Origin: Chromera velia
Lineage: Eukaryota; Sar; Chromeraceae
DNA length: 45,988 nt
Direction of reading: 5' to 3'
Assembly: GCA_018398765.1 (NCBI GenBank)
Contig: JAHBMJ010001986.1
Location: 140,026-186,013, forward strand
Shown here: in pieces, positions 28,032 through 39,662 of the stretch
Layout of the letters: the number at the start of each line of letters is the position of its first letter
Position numbering within the stretch: position 1 is the stretch's first letter
Made by a program: the position numbers and the translations under genes
Notes under the pieces: model-generated
What the model was told of the DNA's origin: nothing
Database searches by the model: none
What the model saw: only the letters and a program-made list of their open reading frames with translations

Positions 28032-29118
28032 GCACAAAGCTTTGAAATGCTTCTGCGTCGACTTGCTTCAAATGGAAGGGAAGCGTCGAGGTCGGTTAAG
28101 GCAACGCATTTTGACCCGCCGGCTGACCAAAAGAGGGTCCCGAGCTTTCACCGGTGAGAACATCTGTTTGCCTCTCTTCTGTCGCCTTTCTTGGACACCT
28201 CTCTGCCCTGAGGAAGGAAGTCAAAGTGAAGAAGAAGAACAAAAACTCCTGTAAGGTCGAAGACACTGTCTCCCTTCCTGTGCCCCTCTCTGTCTCAAGC
28301 GACCACAAGCAAAAGAGGGGGATCGACGGAATGCCAATTCAAAATCCTTCAATCAAGAGCCCCTATTGGATTCTGGAGGGAGCCAGAGGGAATCCTCAAG
28401 CTCCGGACTTGAACGAGAAGCGGTGTCTGTATCCTCTTTCTCTGGACGACTCCGTATACTGCCGAGCCTTCCTCAACGCGAGTGCGCGCTGTTGTGTGGA
28501 TGTACCAGGGCGGCAAGAGAAGCCAGGTCTCCCAAGCAGATCTGAAGAAGCCTTCTTACTGTGAGTCGGAAGGGTAATTGACGGTGATTGATGTGTCTTT
28601 CCAGTGTCTTTCCGGACACAAAAAACTTGAATGTGCGCGCATGCATGCAATGGCGTGAATTGACGTGATGAAGAACAGCGCGGCCGCGGGCTTTTTTCCA
28701 TTTTTGTCGCTCATGCATTAATTTTGTCCTGTGCATGGTGCAGGGGGGGGCCCACGCATGCAACCCCCTATATATTGGTCGAACTTGGCGCAGCTTCCCG
28801 CTTGAAAAAAGCCTTGGAGACGGCACAAACTCCTTCCCGGCGTAAGTTCCCGCAATTTTTCGGAAGGCGAAAACGGGCCATTGACGATCGAAGTGTGACG
28901 ACCACAGGACGACTAAATCGGCAAAAGTGCAGAGAAATTGACTTCAAGATTCTTCCTCCAGTGCACACCAGACACGTGATTTCGAGAGCTCGAGATAGAC
29001 TTCATTCTCCTTGTGAGCAGGCCGGCCCAAGTAGTAAGAGACGACAACCTTTCTGAGTTCAAGTGTCTAGGGACGTCGAAAAGTGATTGCCGTCTCTGTT
29101 CTTTCCCGGCCGTTCAAA
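28032..29118. other. Divergent intergenic region between the large gene and MAM33
   Basis: Upstream of MAM33 (plus) and probably of the large minus gene. Open frames on both strands (for example plus 28154-28564) have protein-like texture but no motif and no convincing splice chain. 28570-28960 has several AATTGACG/AATTGACT words, ATGCATGC words, a GCGCGGCCGCGGGC block followed by T6, and a TATATATT at about 28770. Confidence 0.4.
28639..28649. promoter_or_regulatory. TGCATGCA word upstream of MAM33
   Basis: GCATGCATGCA lies about 470 bp before the MAM33 ATG. Further CATGCA words lie at 28712 and 28754. It is followed, as at the Gbp2-like gene, by a GC block and a T6 run. Function is inferred from apicomplexan ApiAP2 sites. 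Confidence 0.3.
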
Positions 29119-31262
29119 ATGCTGTCCCGCCACTGCGCCTCTCTCGTGCGTCCAGCGTCTCTTCTGAGACCTGCTCTGGTTGCAAGAGCAAGACAAGCTA
29201 CCCCCGCACGCACGTTCTGCGGTAGGTTGGACGATCCCTCTTCAAACGTCTGATTCTTTCCTTGCTTGAAAACTTCGTGTCATCCCTTCATTTTTTTCAT
29301 TTCTGTTGCCCTTGCCTTTTGCGGGATCTTCTTTTCGGGTCTTTGCCCTGATTTCTCTCAGCCAGACTCATAGCACAGCCATGCGTGACCTATCCACAGC
29401 CAGAAGCCTAACCTCACTCGTGTCATGCGTCCATCTGTCCGTACAGCTGTCGCCAAACTTCGCACTGAGCTCGCTGGAGAACTACAGCACGAGCAGGGTG
29501 GATATGAGCAGCCAGATGCCATTAAGGTCTGTTCTGTTCTGTCTTATCTTTCCATTTGTTAAAATCTCTTGCTTCCCTCTCTCATGTGTCTGTGTGCGTG
29601 CCCAAATGTGTGTCTGGCCGTCTGGCGTCGCATTTTTCTGTGTCTGCCTACACGTTCTGTGATGTGTGTCAATTCTTTTTTCAATAGCCAGCTGCCTTCC
29701 GTTGCTTTTTCAATTCTTTCTTCGGTCCATTCTGTCCTCTTTCGGTCTTTCTCCGTGTCTTTGTATGTCGCTCTTGGTGTCTCTTTGTGTCGTTCTCCGT
29801 GTCTTTTTGTGTCGTTCTCTGCGTCTTTTTGTGTCGTTCTCTGCGTCTCTTTGTTTCGTTCTCTGCGTCTTTTTGTGTCGTTCTCTGCGTCTTTTTGTGT
29901 CGTTCTCTGCGTCTCTTTATGTCGTTCTCCGTGTCTTTTTGTGTCGTTCTCTGCGTCTTTTTGTGTCGTTCTCTGCGTCTTTTTGTGTCGTTCTCTGCGT
30001 CTCTTTGTGTCGTTCTCCGTGTCTTTTTGTGTCGTTCTCTGCGTCTTTTTGTGTCGTTCTCCGTGTCTTTTTGTGTCGTTCTCTGCGTCTTTTTGTGTCG
30101 TTCTCTGCGTCTCTTTGTTTCGTTCTCCGTGTCTTTTTGTGTTGCTTGAGTAAACTTTCCTCCTCTTCTTTTTTCATCTCTTCTTTTCTCCCTACTCTCC
30201 TCTTCTCTTTCTTCGCTTCCTCGCAGAAGTTCATGAGCAGTCCTGATTGGAAGTTTGAGGAGAAACCCAACAACGTGAACATGACTCTGAAGAGGGAGAC
30301 CGGAAACTTCATCGTGTCAGTCGACTTCCAGCTTGTCTCTCCTGTCAGCGACATGCCCGAAGAGGAGGGAGGGGAGGAGGACGACTACCCCCCCGAGACC
30401 ACGGATTTCTCCATCACCGTGGAGAACAAAACCCAGGGGGGCGGCCTGATCCTGTACTGTTCCACTACCCCTCCCACAGGGGAAGATGGAGCAGAGCCTC
30501 ATAGAGTCAGTCAGTCGAAGTGTGTTCCTTTCTTCTCTCTTGCTCTTGTATTGTGTGGGCTGTTCATCTTTCTGTTGAGTGCTGCACGGCCGGCCATGTG
30601 GATGGACTTCCTTTGATGCCGCAGCTTGTGAGTCAGTGCAGCAGGGGGGCATTTCTTCGTTTTGTGACTCTCTCTGTTCCTCCTTTTGTCTCTCCTGTTC
30701 GTTTTCGGAAGCAAGATCGATGGCTGCAGATTGGATGCATGGATGGGCGGAGGATGAATGGATAGGTGGGCGTGAATTGCATTTTACTTCTTGTGGCATC
30801 GTGGGTGCATGCAGTTTGTGATTGGGAACATGAGGACGTTCTCGAGTCCGGAGGAGAAGGAGGACCCTGCTGCCTACAACGGACCCGAGTTCGAGGACCT
30901 TGACGAGAAGCTGCAGGAGACCCTCGATGAATGGCTGTCCTCCCTCGGCGTGGACCCTTCCCTGATAGACTTCATCGACGCGATGGCGGTCGATAAGGTA
31001 GTTCAGCATTGCAATCCAGGGGGGGATGGGGCTGGGGGTCGGATGGGAGAGGGGACACATTGTTCTGTTCTGATGTGACGGATGCGTGTGAGTGTGCTTG
31101 TGTGTGTGCGTGTGTGTGTGTGTGTGTGAGGAAGGGAGAGAGACAAAGGGAGACACAGACAGACAGTCAGAAGTTGGTGGCGCGTTCCTGTCTGTGTATG
31201 TTCTTTCAGTCTCATGCAGACAGATACCTGCTTGGGGGCTTAGTGCCTCATCCGGCTCACTA

Positions 31263-31299
<37 letters not shown>

Positions 31300-31511
31300 A
31301 AGGGAGAGAGACAAAGGGAAACACAGACAGACAGTCAGAAGTTGGTGGCGCGTTCCTGTCTGTGTATGTTCTTTCAGTCTCATGCAGACAGATACCTGCT
31401 TGGGGGCTTAGTGCCTCATCCGGCTCACTATTTTTGTGTGTGTGTGTGTGCGTGCAGGAGCAACGGGAGTACATCACCTGGCTCCAGAATCTCTCCAAGC
31501 TCGTCGGATGA
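29119..31511 (+). CDS. MAM33/p32 (C1QBP-like) mitochondrial matrix protein, five exons
   Basis: Exons 29119-29221, 29447-29526, 30227-30505, 30815-30997 and 31458-31511 join in phase to 232 residues. Donors are GTAGGT, GTCTGT, GTCAGT and GTAGTT; all acceptors are CAG. The first 34 residues form an Arg/Ala/Leu-rich presequence without acids (MLSRHCASLVRPASLLRPAL), as for mitochondrial import. The mature part has the family marks: SSPDWKFEE, NMTLKRETGNFIVSVDFQLV, an acidic insert (EEEGGEEDDYPPE), DFSITVENK, GLILYCSTT, then the C-terminal LDEKLQETLDEWLSSLGVD and EQREYITWLQNLSKLVG. MAM33/p32 forms an acidic ring trimer in the mitochondrial matrix and supports translation or ribosome assembly. The length is normal for the family. 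Intron 2 carries a 22-bp minisatellite and intron 4 a duplicated 168-bp block with GT tracts. A 466-codon antisense frame across the gene is a shadow. Confidence 0.92.
29755..30143 (+). repeat. 22-bp minisatellite in MAM33 intron 2
   Basis: About 17 units starting TCTTTTTGTGTCG and ending TTCTCTGCG or TTCTCCGTG, with a few single-base variants (TCTCT, TTTCG). The unit is pyrimidine-rich in the sense strand. The intron is otherwise normal, ending CTTCGCTTCCTCGCAG. Confidence 0.9.
31090..31456 (+). repeat. Tandem 168-bp duplication with GT tracts in MAM33 intron 4
   Basis: GAGGAAGGGAGAGAGACAAA begins at 31128 and again at 31296. Both copies run to CCGGCTCACTATTT followed by a GT tract, and are nearly identical. 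The final GT tract (31436-31450) passes into GCGTGCAG, the acceptor of the last exon. Confidence 0.9.
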
Positions 31512-33563
31512 TGCGGGGGGCCTGGCAGGGCAGAGAGAGGACAGGGGGGAAGAAATTGTTCTCTCTGTCTTGAGGTCTCACAGCAATCGTTTCTTTCGGG
31601 GAGCAGGGAAGGGGCTGTGTGCATATGTGCATGTATGTAATTGTAGACAGAAGGTGGAGCGAGGAAGAAATGGGGCAAACAGACAGACAAGAGAAGACAG
31701 CATAAGGGAAGAAACAAAGCAAGTGAAGTCTTGGAAGGAATCTCGACGGTTCTGTCTGACTGATAGGATGCTTTCAGTCGGTCAGTGATGAAATGCGTAA
31801 CTGATCAGTTCGCTTCCTATTTCATTCGTTCGTACATTTTTTGATACATTCTGAAAGAGAGGAGAAAAGAAAGAGAGAAAAGAAAGAAAGAGGCAACCAA
31901 ACAAACAGACATCCATCCAAACACCATAAAAAAAAGAAAAAGGAGAGGAGAGAAGCTTGAGAGAGAGAACGAGGGGCTCGATCAGCCGGTCGACCAGAGA
32001 ACGAACGTGTGCTCCACCATTTCTGTCTGTCTGCCTGTCTTTCTGCCTACCTACCTATCTGCCTGTCTTTCCCGCTGAATACGATTCAATTGTTGAGTAC
32101 ACAAACAAATTAAACAAGAAGCGTAAAGATGTGAATATCTTGAAAAGGGAATGAGCCTGTCACTGTCGGTTCTCACAAGAGAAAACAAAGAAAAGAAGAG
32201 AAATGAAACAGATCCCAATACTCAGCACCGCCACACATTCTGCTGACAATCAGTCAGCTGCTCGGCCAGAAAACGATCGAGATGCAGCGAACGAATAAAT
32301 TGGGTGGGGGCAGGGCGGGTCAGGAGAAGGATAGAGTGCGTACGAAGACAAAGGGCAGTGTCCGAGGCAGGTATCTGTTTCTTCCTTCCCTGTCCCCTTT
32401 GTGGCTCCGTCGCTCGATCTCTCCAATTCTTGCAAAATCGTGAAGAAGAAAAGTATCAACGGCATTTGCAGACAAAATAGTTGTTTGAATCTTCATGCAG
32501 GTGCCATAGAAGCTGCATTACAGAAAAAGAATGGGGATTACATATACGGGGCAAATTTCGTTGTTTCAGTTTAGACGTCGAAGTGTACGGAACACGTGAT
32601 GCTGTTGACAGAGATCGATTCTTATTGGTGAGAGTTAACTACGGAGTTAGCTAACAGAAAAAAGAAGGCGGGAGAGGGGGCCTGAAGGGCAAACAGCGCT
32701 AGCTAGACTGTAATAAAAAAGATAAACACGAAAAAAGCGTAATTGCGTGATGAATTATGCATGAGACGCTATATAACACATTCCGTCTAACGCCGTCTGA
32801 TCTAGCGTTTAATTTAATTTGGAGAGTGAAAAATGAAATTATTGCCAAAATTAACCTGTGCTAAAATTTACTGAAAATTTATTGAATTTTTGTTAACTTA
32901 CACTAAGGTAGGATCGTTTAATAAACTTTTTTTAGTACTTTTTAGCTAGAATTGTTTTTCTTACGCTTTTGTATACAGTTTTTATATGTTTCTTTAACTT
33001 TAAGTTGAACCTTTGTCTGGTCTGGTACAGTTTAGGATAATTTGAGGAGCTAAATTTTTCTTAAGTGCCGTTTTCGCTTCGTTTAGCTTCGCTTTCCGGT
33101 ACTTTCCAGGCCGGCGTGCAACGCTTACGCGTCTAGATATCTCCAAATCCTTCCGGCAGTCCGCGGGGCTCGGGACCAATCATTGATCGATGGAAGAGCT
33201 GCAATTAAGCTATGCCGGACCATTTTCCTTCCGGAGGACCCGGGTGGGGCCCCGGGTCCGAGCAGCCCTGCTCTAACTCCTGCTGTTCCTGGCTGGCACT
33301 TCCTAGCTGGAACCGCGGGCCGCCGCGGCCGTGCGGCCCGTCCGCGGCCGCTCTGATTTGCGTCAGATCACGCGACGGTTGAAGCTAGGGCACGCAGCGG
33401 AAAGACAGATTCTTTTTCTGCACGCGCTTCTCGAGTGAATTACACTGCGGGACAGAGAGGGTCTGCCGGGATCATCATCGTATATACATTGCACTGATCT
33501 GCATCACCAGGTGCTCCTCCTTCTCTGCACCCTCCGAGTAGCTTATAAGAGCATAGACTGACG
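31512..33563. other. 3' UTR and spacer; GC-rich upstream block of the next gene
   Basis: No supported gene. 31850-31960 is purine-rich and 32700-33060 is AT-rich with TTTAG/TTAATTT words. 33100-33360 is GC-rich (GGCCGCCGCGGCCG at about 33318), with an unusual density of CCGG and GGACC words. 33480-33545 has TATATAC and CTTATAAGAG before the start of the plastid-type gene. Confidence 0.5.
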
Positions 33564-35073
33564 ATGTTTTGTCTGCGTCTCTTCCTGGCAGCGTTGCTGT
33601 CTCTGGCAGCACGTACAGACGCCTTCTCGTTCCCCTCTTCTATGACCGTGTCTCGTTTGCGGGGGTCTCGTCCGTCGTTCAGTGTTCTGTCTCAAGACAT
33701 TGCGAGCCTTGTTGAGGAGACTGACGCCCCAGAGGCGTCTTATGAGACTGGAGAGGAGGCAGAGACGCCGCGCCAGAGACAGGCAATTGACCACACAAAG
33801 AGCATTTTCTGTGCCAATCTCCCCTGGTCTATCACTGAAGAGGAATTCAAAGATTGGGCAAGCACTGCAGGAGGAGAGGTGATCTCCGTCAGTCTCCCCA
33901 TCGATTTCCAATCAAATCGCCCCAGAGGGTTCGGCTTCGTTGAATTCGCCGAACCCGAGCAGAGAGACGAAGCAGTGACGCAACTTGAGGGTCAGCAGCT
34001 GCACGGTCGTTCTATTGTTGTCAGGCCTAACCAGCCTCCTGAGGAGAGGCCGAGAAGGGAGAGGAGAGAAAGCAACTTTGCCCAACGGTACGAGCCGAGA
34101 CAAAGAGACGATGAGTCTGAGCTGGGACGTCGTGTGCTCGTGTCCAACCTTCCCTGGAGGTCTGCCTGGCAGGACGTCAAGGACTTCTTCAAACAGGTCC
34201 GTCTCCATCGGTCTGTGTGCTTCTGTTTGTGTGAGGATGGGAAGCATGCAAACTCTCTCTCTCTCTTTCCCCCTTTCTGTGTGTGAGAGCATGTGAGTGA
34301 GAGAGAGAGACGGAGATTGAGGCCCAGACGGAGAGCGAATGGGAATGTGACTGTGATGATGACCTCTGCCGCCACCCTCCTTTTGGGGTCCTCCTTTCCT
34401 TCTTACCGCTCTGCAAAAGGGTGCATCACTTTCGCTCTCGCATTCTCTGCTTTTCATTCTCCGCTTACCGCCCGCCCGCATGCCACTCTGGTGTCTGCCT
34501 CTGTTTCCCTCGCCCCTCTGTCCCTTTCCCTTCATCCTTCATCGGTCCCTCTGGTCCCCTCCCTTCCTCTTTCTTCCATGTCCCTTTTGTGGCTGCTCTC
34601 GTCCATACACACGTCTTCTTCGTGTATGCAATCCAAAAAGAGCTCTCACCGCAAACACATTCTTCTCGCCTACCCTCCCTCCCACTCCCACTGTTTATTT
34701 GCGTGCCCCCCCTCCCCCCCTCCGACCTCGTGTGTGTGAGCGTGCGTGCGTGGGTGTTTTTCGGCGTGTCTCTCTATGTACAGAAGGATTGATGGACGAA
34801 TGAGTGACGTGTAGCTTCTCTCTTTGGGGTTTGAACGGAATCTCGAGATGATACGCTCGTGCGTGAATGTAGGGAGGGGGGGATGCACTTCCTTCAAAGG
34901 CTGCAGGGGAATACATACCGACGACGCGAAGGCGTGTGCAAGGCGTGTTTGTCAAACATGCCCTGCCATCTTCCTCGATAATGTTCTCTTTTCCTCTCTT
35001 TTTCTGTCTGTCTCTCTCCTTCTCTCTCTGTGTGTGTGTGTGTGTGTGTGCGTATGGATGGATGGATGCATGG

Positions 35074-35108
<35 letters not shown>

Positions 35109-35401
35109 GCGGGTTTGTTGAGCACGTCGAGTGCCTGAGGCTCCCCGACGGGAGGTCTGCTGGGAAGGCCTTGGTGGTGTTCCGCAATCCCGGAGACGCA
35201 GAGGAGTCCATTGAGAAGTTGAACGGTGCCTCGTTCTTCGGACGGGTGTGCTACGTCAAGATGGACGGGCCCTCGGGGGGGGATCAGGGCCAGCGGCAGA
35301 GCGGGTTTGGGGATGAGGGCGGTTATGGAGGACAGGAGGATGGGGGGTCTGGTTTCGAAGATTCCATGGGAGAGGACCCCTTTGGTGAGGAGATGATGTG
35401 A
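33564..35401 (+). CDS. Plastid-targeted two-RRM RNA-binding protein, two exons
   Basis: Exon 1 is 33564-34196 (donor CAG|GTCCGT, phase 0) and exon 2 is 35108-35401 (after TGTGCAG), 308 residues. Residues 1-20 (MFCLRLFLAALLSLAARTDA) are a classic signal peptide. The next residues begin FSFPSS and are Ser/Arg-rich and acid-poor up to about 42. A Phe right after the cleavage site is the mark of secondary red-plastid import. An acidic spacer follows. RRM1 (80-154) has IFCANLPW and RGFGFVEF; an Arg/Glu-rich hinge covers 155-188; RRM2 (190-264) has VLVSNLPW and GKALVVF. The tail is Gly/Asp/Glu-rich (GFGDEGGYGG, SMGEDPFGEEMM). RRM2 shares W-QD-KDFFKQCG and LPDGRS with the Gbp2-like protein at 7668. 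Likely role: plastid RNA binding or processing, as for plant cpRNPs. The intron separates FFKQ from CGFV inside RRM2. Confidence 0.85.
35025..35106 (+). repeat. CT/GT tract running into the acceptor of the plastid RRM gene
   Basis: CTCTCTCTG, a GT run, a short ATGGATGGATGC interruption, then a second GT run and CAG. No other pyrimidine tract lies between the last GT and the AG. Confidence 0.85.
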
Positions 35402-35613
35402 AGAAGAGAGAGGGGGAGAGGATGTCAATGAATGGATGCATGAGTGTATGGGAAGGAAGCAAAAGGTTGATCTGAGAAGTCAGGGTTTCTTTCTTTCTTC
35501 CTTTTCGCAATGAATGAGTGAATGAATGAATGAATGAATGAATGAGTGAGTGAGTGAATGAATGAATGAGTGAGTGAATGAATAAATGGCTGAATGAAAG
35601 AAAAAAGCAAACA

Positions 35614-35644
<31 letters not shown>

Positions 35645-37794
35645 CAACAAGAAATGAATGAATGTTTGTTCTTTGATTTTGATGAATTCAGAAGAGGAAG
35701 TGGACTGACCCGTTTTGGACCTGCCGGGTAGCTGAAAGAAGGAGCGCGTTTTCATGAAAGACCCCGGGCCAAATGCAGAGTGAGTCAGCAAGTAAAGCAA
35801 ATAATTTAATCTAGCTGTCGCATCAAAGCCGTGTAAACTCAGTAGCATGGTTTCCGATCGATCGATCGATCGATCCCACAGTGGTGCCGTCACTAAGATT
35901 CAGGAGGGCGGAGGGAAGGAAGGTCAGATCCCTTAATTCCTGGATCAGTCAAGCAAAGTAGGAGATTCAACGAGTCCATCCATGCACGGCTGCATGTGCT
36001 TCTCTCTCTGAACGTCTCGAACCGATGGAGCACCAAGGAAAGGGAGCCAGACGGATCAGAGGGCTGTCTCGGTGTGTCTCATCCTGATTTTTTTCTTGCA
36101 TTCATTCCTCCTTCCTTTCTCTCCAGTTGAAGGCATTCATTGTTGGAGGGACCGGCCGTTAAATCCATAATCGATTGGCGTCGTGCGAGACTGACCGAGT
36201 CAGTGTGTCATTGAATGAGTCAGTGTCTAGGTCAGTGTGTGCTTATGTGCGTGCACGTCGTCACTGCACGAGAGAATCGGAGTCTCGGATTCGGAGAGAT
36301 TCGCAGTAGACCTGCAGCTAGACCTGCAGACTCAGTGCAGAGACAATTGAGAATCCCGAGCGAGAGAGGCGGACACATCACTATATATATTACTTAATAA
36401 TAGAGAGATTATAGTACAAATTTACTACAAAACCAGGACAAGCAGAAAGAGAGGGAAGCAGCAATAATGCAGAAACCTACTACTACTAGAAAGTCTACTA
36501 GAAACTGGTGTACTGCTATAGGTGTACTGTTTAGTAGATGACTAGGTAGATGAGTTTATACGTGTTCTCTATAACGTGTAGCAAAAATAATTATTATATA
36601 AAGAAACTAGTAAAGAAACGGATTACAGGATTACATTCTGTTCTGGGCCGAAGCCCTACACCTGCGTACCAGTTGTCTGACGTCCGCCTTGCATCATGCA
36701 TCCACCCTGCAAAGACCTAGGAATTTAGACAGGAATTTAGAAGAATTTAAAGTTAATTTTAGACAGGAATTTAAAGGATTTTAGAGGAATTTACACAGGA
36801 ATCTAAAGGACTTTAGAGCTCTAAATTCCTAATCTTTGGAGGTCGATTTCTCGTGAACTATGATGATGAGTTAGCACTTGATATTAACGGTCCTTAAGAG
36901 TTACTAAACTTTGTGTAACTAAAGGACTGTTACAAAAAAGTTGGGTTACTAGAATTACGTAACTTTTTACTGGTTACCGACGGTTTTTTTTAGCCTGTTA
37001 GAAAGGTCAAGTTACCGTAATTTAACTCTTTTCTAGACCATATTCAAAGACTTTTCAGAGTCGTTCGTCACTCGTTCCCACGCGTCCCCGCGTGGTTAAT
37101 AGCCGTTATACTTCCTGTCTCCCCGTCTCTCTCTCTGCAGGTGAAAGTCTGTACCAAGTTCAAGCCTGTAGTAACCACAAAACAGAGTATATATCTACGT
37201 GATTCAGGTCACCAATCCTTTCAGCTTTCTCTTTGGATGTGTCTGTGAAGTTAAGTGGTGAGTGTAGACAGTTGTGGCTGGATTGGATCGCCTGGACTTT
37301 ATTTCAGACGTCGATCAGTCCCGTCCTGTTGGAGCCTTCAGCCTGCAGCCACATCAAAGAAGTGGGTCGGCCATTCACTGTACGCTATGATCCGGACCTA
37401 ATATGATCACACAGGCCGTACGTGGAAAGTGTTACAGAAATAAATCAACGGATGCACAAACGAAAAAGTGGGCGTTCCCGTATATATGTAGAATGTCGCT
37501 GAGGGTCAGATCGAAAGGAAGAGAAAAAAGTTTAACGGGGCAAAAAAACAGCTAGGGTGAAGAACAGATGCAGATGATCGAAACCGAGGGATTCTTTTTG
37601 CGGAGAATGAGGGTCGGGTTTGATAAAAACAGACTTAAGAAGGAAAAAGACACGGACGTCTGGATCATGCATGCAGAAAGAAAATCTCATATAGCATGCA
37701 CAGAGTCTGACACAAGACAATACACAGGAGCAGGAAGCAGTAGAGAGGACAGCATAAGGCGGTGTCGTTGAGGTAAGTAGGGTATGGTGGGTCG
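35402..37794. other. Simple-sequence spacer with word islands
   Basis: (GAAT)n/(GAGT)n at 35510-35600 and (AAAG)n at 35618-35644. (GATC)5 at about 35857-35876. CTACTAG/CTAGTAG words at 36478-36560. GGAATTTAGA words at 36718-36835. GTTAC/GTAAC words at 36898-37030. None carries a supported gene; the 37532-37798 frame is unremarkable. Confidence 0.6.
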
Positions 37795-39326
37795 CCAAGT
37801 TTCCTCTCCGAAGGGCCGCCGAGCTTAAGCAGATTCTAGGGTGCAGGCAACAGAGAGGAGTGGAGGCAGAGGGGGGACACAGGGAAAATCGTCAAGTGCA
37901 GTCGCTCTTCCGTTCTTCTGCATCCCTCTCTTATTCCAGTGTAAGGAGGGACGCATCAAAACCGGGGAAATCTGAAGAGCACTCGTTTGGTTTCAGCTTC
38001 ATAGTGAAACACAGAAAGCGCCAGAAGACTGACCATGCCTGTCCCCCAGATAAGTCTTTCTAACCATGCAGATCCCTATTGCACAAATTTCAAGCAGTAA
38101 GGGCATTCGCATCTGTGAAAGCAGCCGGCGCACATTATCGAGCTAGCGCAGGCCGGGACAGAGTTACTCAGGCAAAGTTCACAGACCAGGTCCCATCAGA
38201 GGAGCGAAAGGGGAGAACGACACGTCACTGACCGTCAAGGTGCTCAAGCTCCAACTCTCGCAGGAAGCTCCATCCACCACAAGCCTTCATTAGACAACGA
38301 GTGTGGTGGGTCGCCAAGTTTCCTCTCCGAATTAAGGGCCGCCGAGCTTGAGCAGATTCCAGGGTGCAGGCAACAGAGAGAGTAGAGGCAGAGGGGGGAT
38401 ACAGGGAAAATCGTCAAGTGCAGTCGCTCTTCCGTTCTTCTGCATCCCTCTCTTATTCCAGTGTAAGGAGGGACGCATCAAAACCTGGGAAATCTGAAGA
38501 GCACTCGTTTGGTTTCAGCTTCATAGTGAAACACAGAAAGCGCCAGAAGACTGACCATGCCTGTCCCCCAGACAAGTCTTTCTAACCATGCAGATCCCCA
38601 TTGCACAAATTTCAAGCAGTAAGTGTATTCGCCTCTGTGAAAGCAGCCAGCACACATTATTGAGCTAGCGTAGGCCGGGACAGAGTTACTCAGGCAAACT
38701 TCACAGACCAGGTCACATCAGAGGAGCGAAAGGGGAGAACGACACGTCACTGACCGTCAAGGTGCTCAAGCTCTAACTCTCGCAGGAAGCTCCATCTACC
38801 ATAAGCCTTCGTTAGACAACGAGTGTGGTGGGTTGCCAAGTTTCCTCTCCGAATTAAGGGCCGCCGAGCTTGAGCAGATTCCAGGGTGCAGGCAACAGAG
38901 AGGAGTGGAGGCAGAGGGGGAACACAGGAAAAATCGTCAAGTGTAGTCGCTCTTCTGTTCTTCTGCATCCCTCTCTTATTCCAATGTAAGGAGGGACGCA
39001 TCAAAACCTGGGAAATCTGAAGAGCACTCGTTTGGTTTCAGCTTCATAGTGAAACACAGAAAGCGCCAGAAGACTGACCATGCCTGTCCCCCAGACAAGT
39101 CTTTCTAACCATGCAGATCCCCATTGCACAAATTTTAAGCAGTAAGGGCATTCGCATCTGTGAAAGCAGCCGGCGCACATTATCGAGCTAGCGTAGGCCG
39201 GGACAGAGTTACTCAGGCAAACTTCACAGACCAGGTCATATCAGAGGAGCGGAAGGGGAGAACGACACATCACTGACCGTTAAGGTGCTCAAGCTCCAAC
39301 TCATGCAGGAAGCTCTATCCACCATA
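37795..39326. repeat. Three tandem copies of a 0.51-0.52 kb unit
   Basis: Copies start at 37795, 38304 and 38826 with TGGTGGGTYGCCAAG, giving periods of 509 and 522. Copy 1 lacks an ATTAA found in the others. They differ by only a few percent. Each contains GTGTAAGGAGGGACGCATC, CCAGAAGACTGACCATGCC and CACGTCACTGACC (CACATC in copy 3). A short frame (RSSASLSYSSVRRDASKPG) is open in copies 1 and 2, but copy 3 has an in-frame TAG, so coding is unlikely. It ends about 0.33 kb from the 3' end of the copia-type relic. Confidence 0.9.
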
Positions 39327-39662
39327 CCTGCTCCCTACAGACCTGCAACGTGCAACATGCATGTATGAATCGCTGAGACAGGGGCAGTGAGGTGTGCGAG
39401 TCTAGTGCTAGTGGGATTAGCATCGAGACTCACGTGCACACAGCCAGGATAATAGGTTTGTCGATCGATACGTGAAGACTGACAGTCCAGGTCTGTCGTT
39501 CTGTTTGGCAGTGGCTAGCTATATCATTGAATTCGATCTGCTCAGTTATGAATCAACAGAGTGCCTTTGCATGCATGGATTCGTGCGTGGGCTGAGTCTG
39601 CACACTCTGAATGCTACGTTCGCTGTTTGCTGGCCCCGGAACGCTGTATAGTGTGTGCATAG
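39327..39662. other. Spacer beside the copia relic
   Basis: No gene. It would be the place for a 3' LTR of the minus-strand element, but I could not match it to a 5' LTR. ATGCATGC words occur at 39355 and 39570. Confidence 0.4.

Noticed and set aside
28021-28564. Possible plus-strand two-exon gene (METMHKALKCFCVDLLQ..., then MPIQNPSIKSPYWILEG...)
   Set aside because: The donor at 28154 is good, but every acceptor that keeps the frame is poor, and there is no motif. It also overlaps the probable 5' end of the large minus gene.
29755-30143. CRISPR-like array
   Set aside because: The 22-bp units are contiguous with no spacers, and the setting is a eukaryotic intron.
29569-30616. Long plus frames of repeated VLCVFLCRSLRLFVSFSAS type
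   Set aside because: They are translations of the 22-bp minisatellite in intron 2, whose unit shifts frame; the real exon starts at 30227.
30317-31717. 466-codon open frame antisense to MAM33
   Set aside because: It crosses well-supported MAM33 exons and introns, and most of its content is translated GT tracts and a duplicated repeat.
37860-38585. 67- and 73-codon ORFs in the tandem repeat
   Set aside because: They are the same frame in copies 1 and 2, and it is broken by TAG in copy 3; there is no family match.
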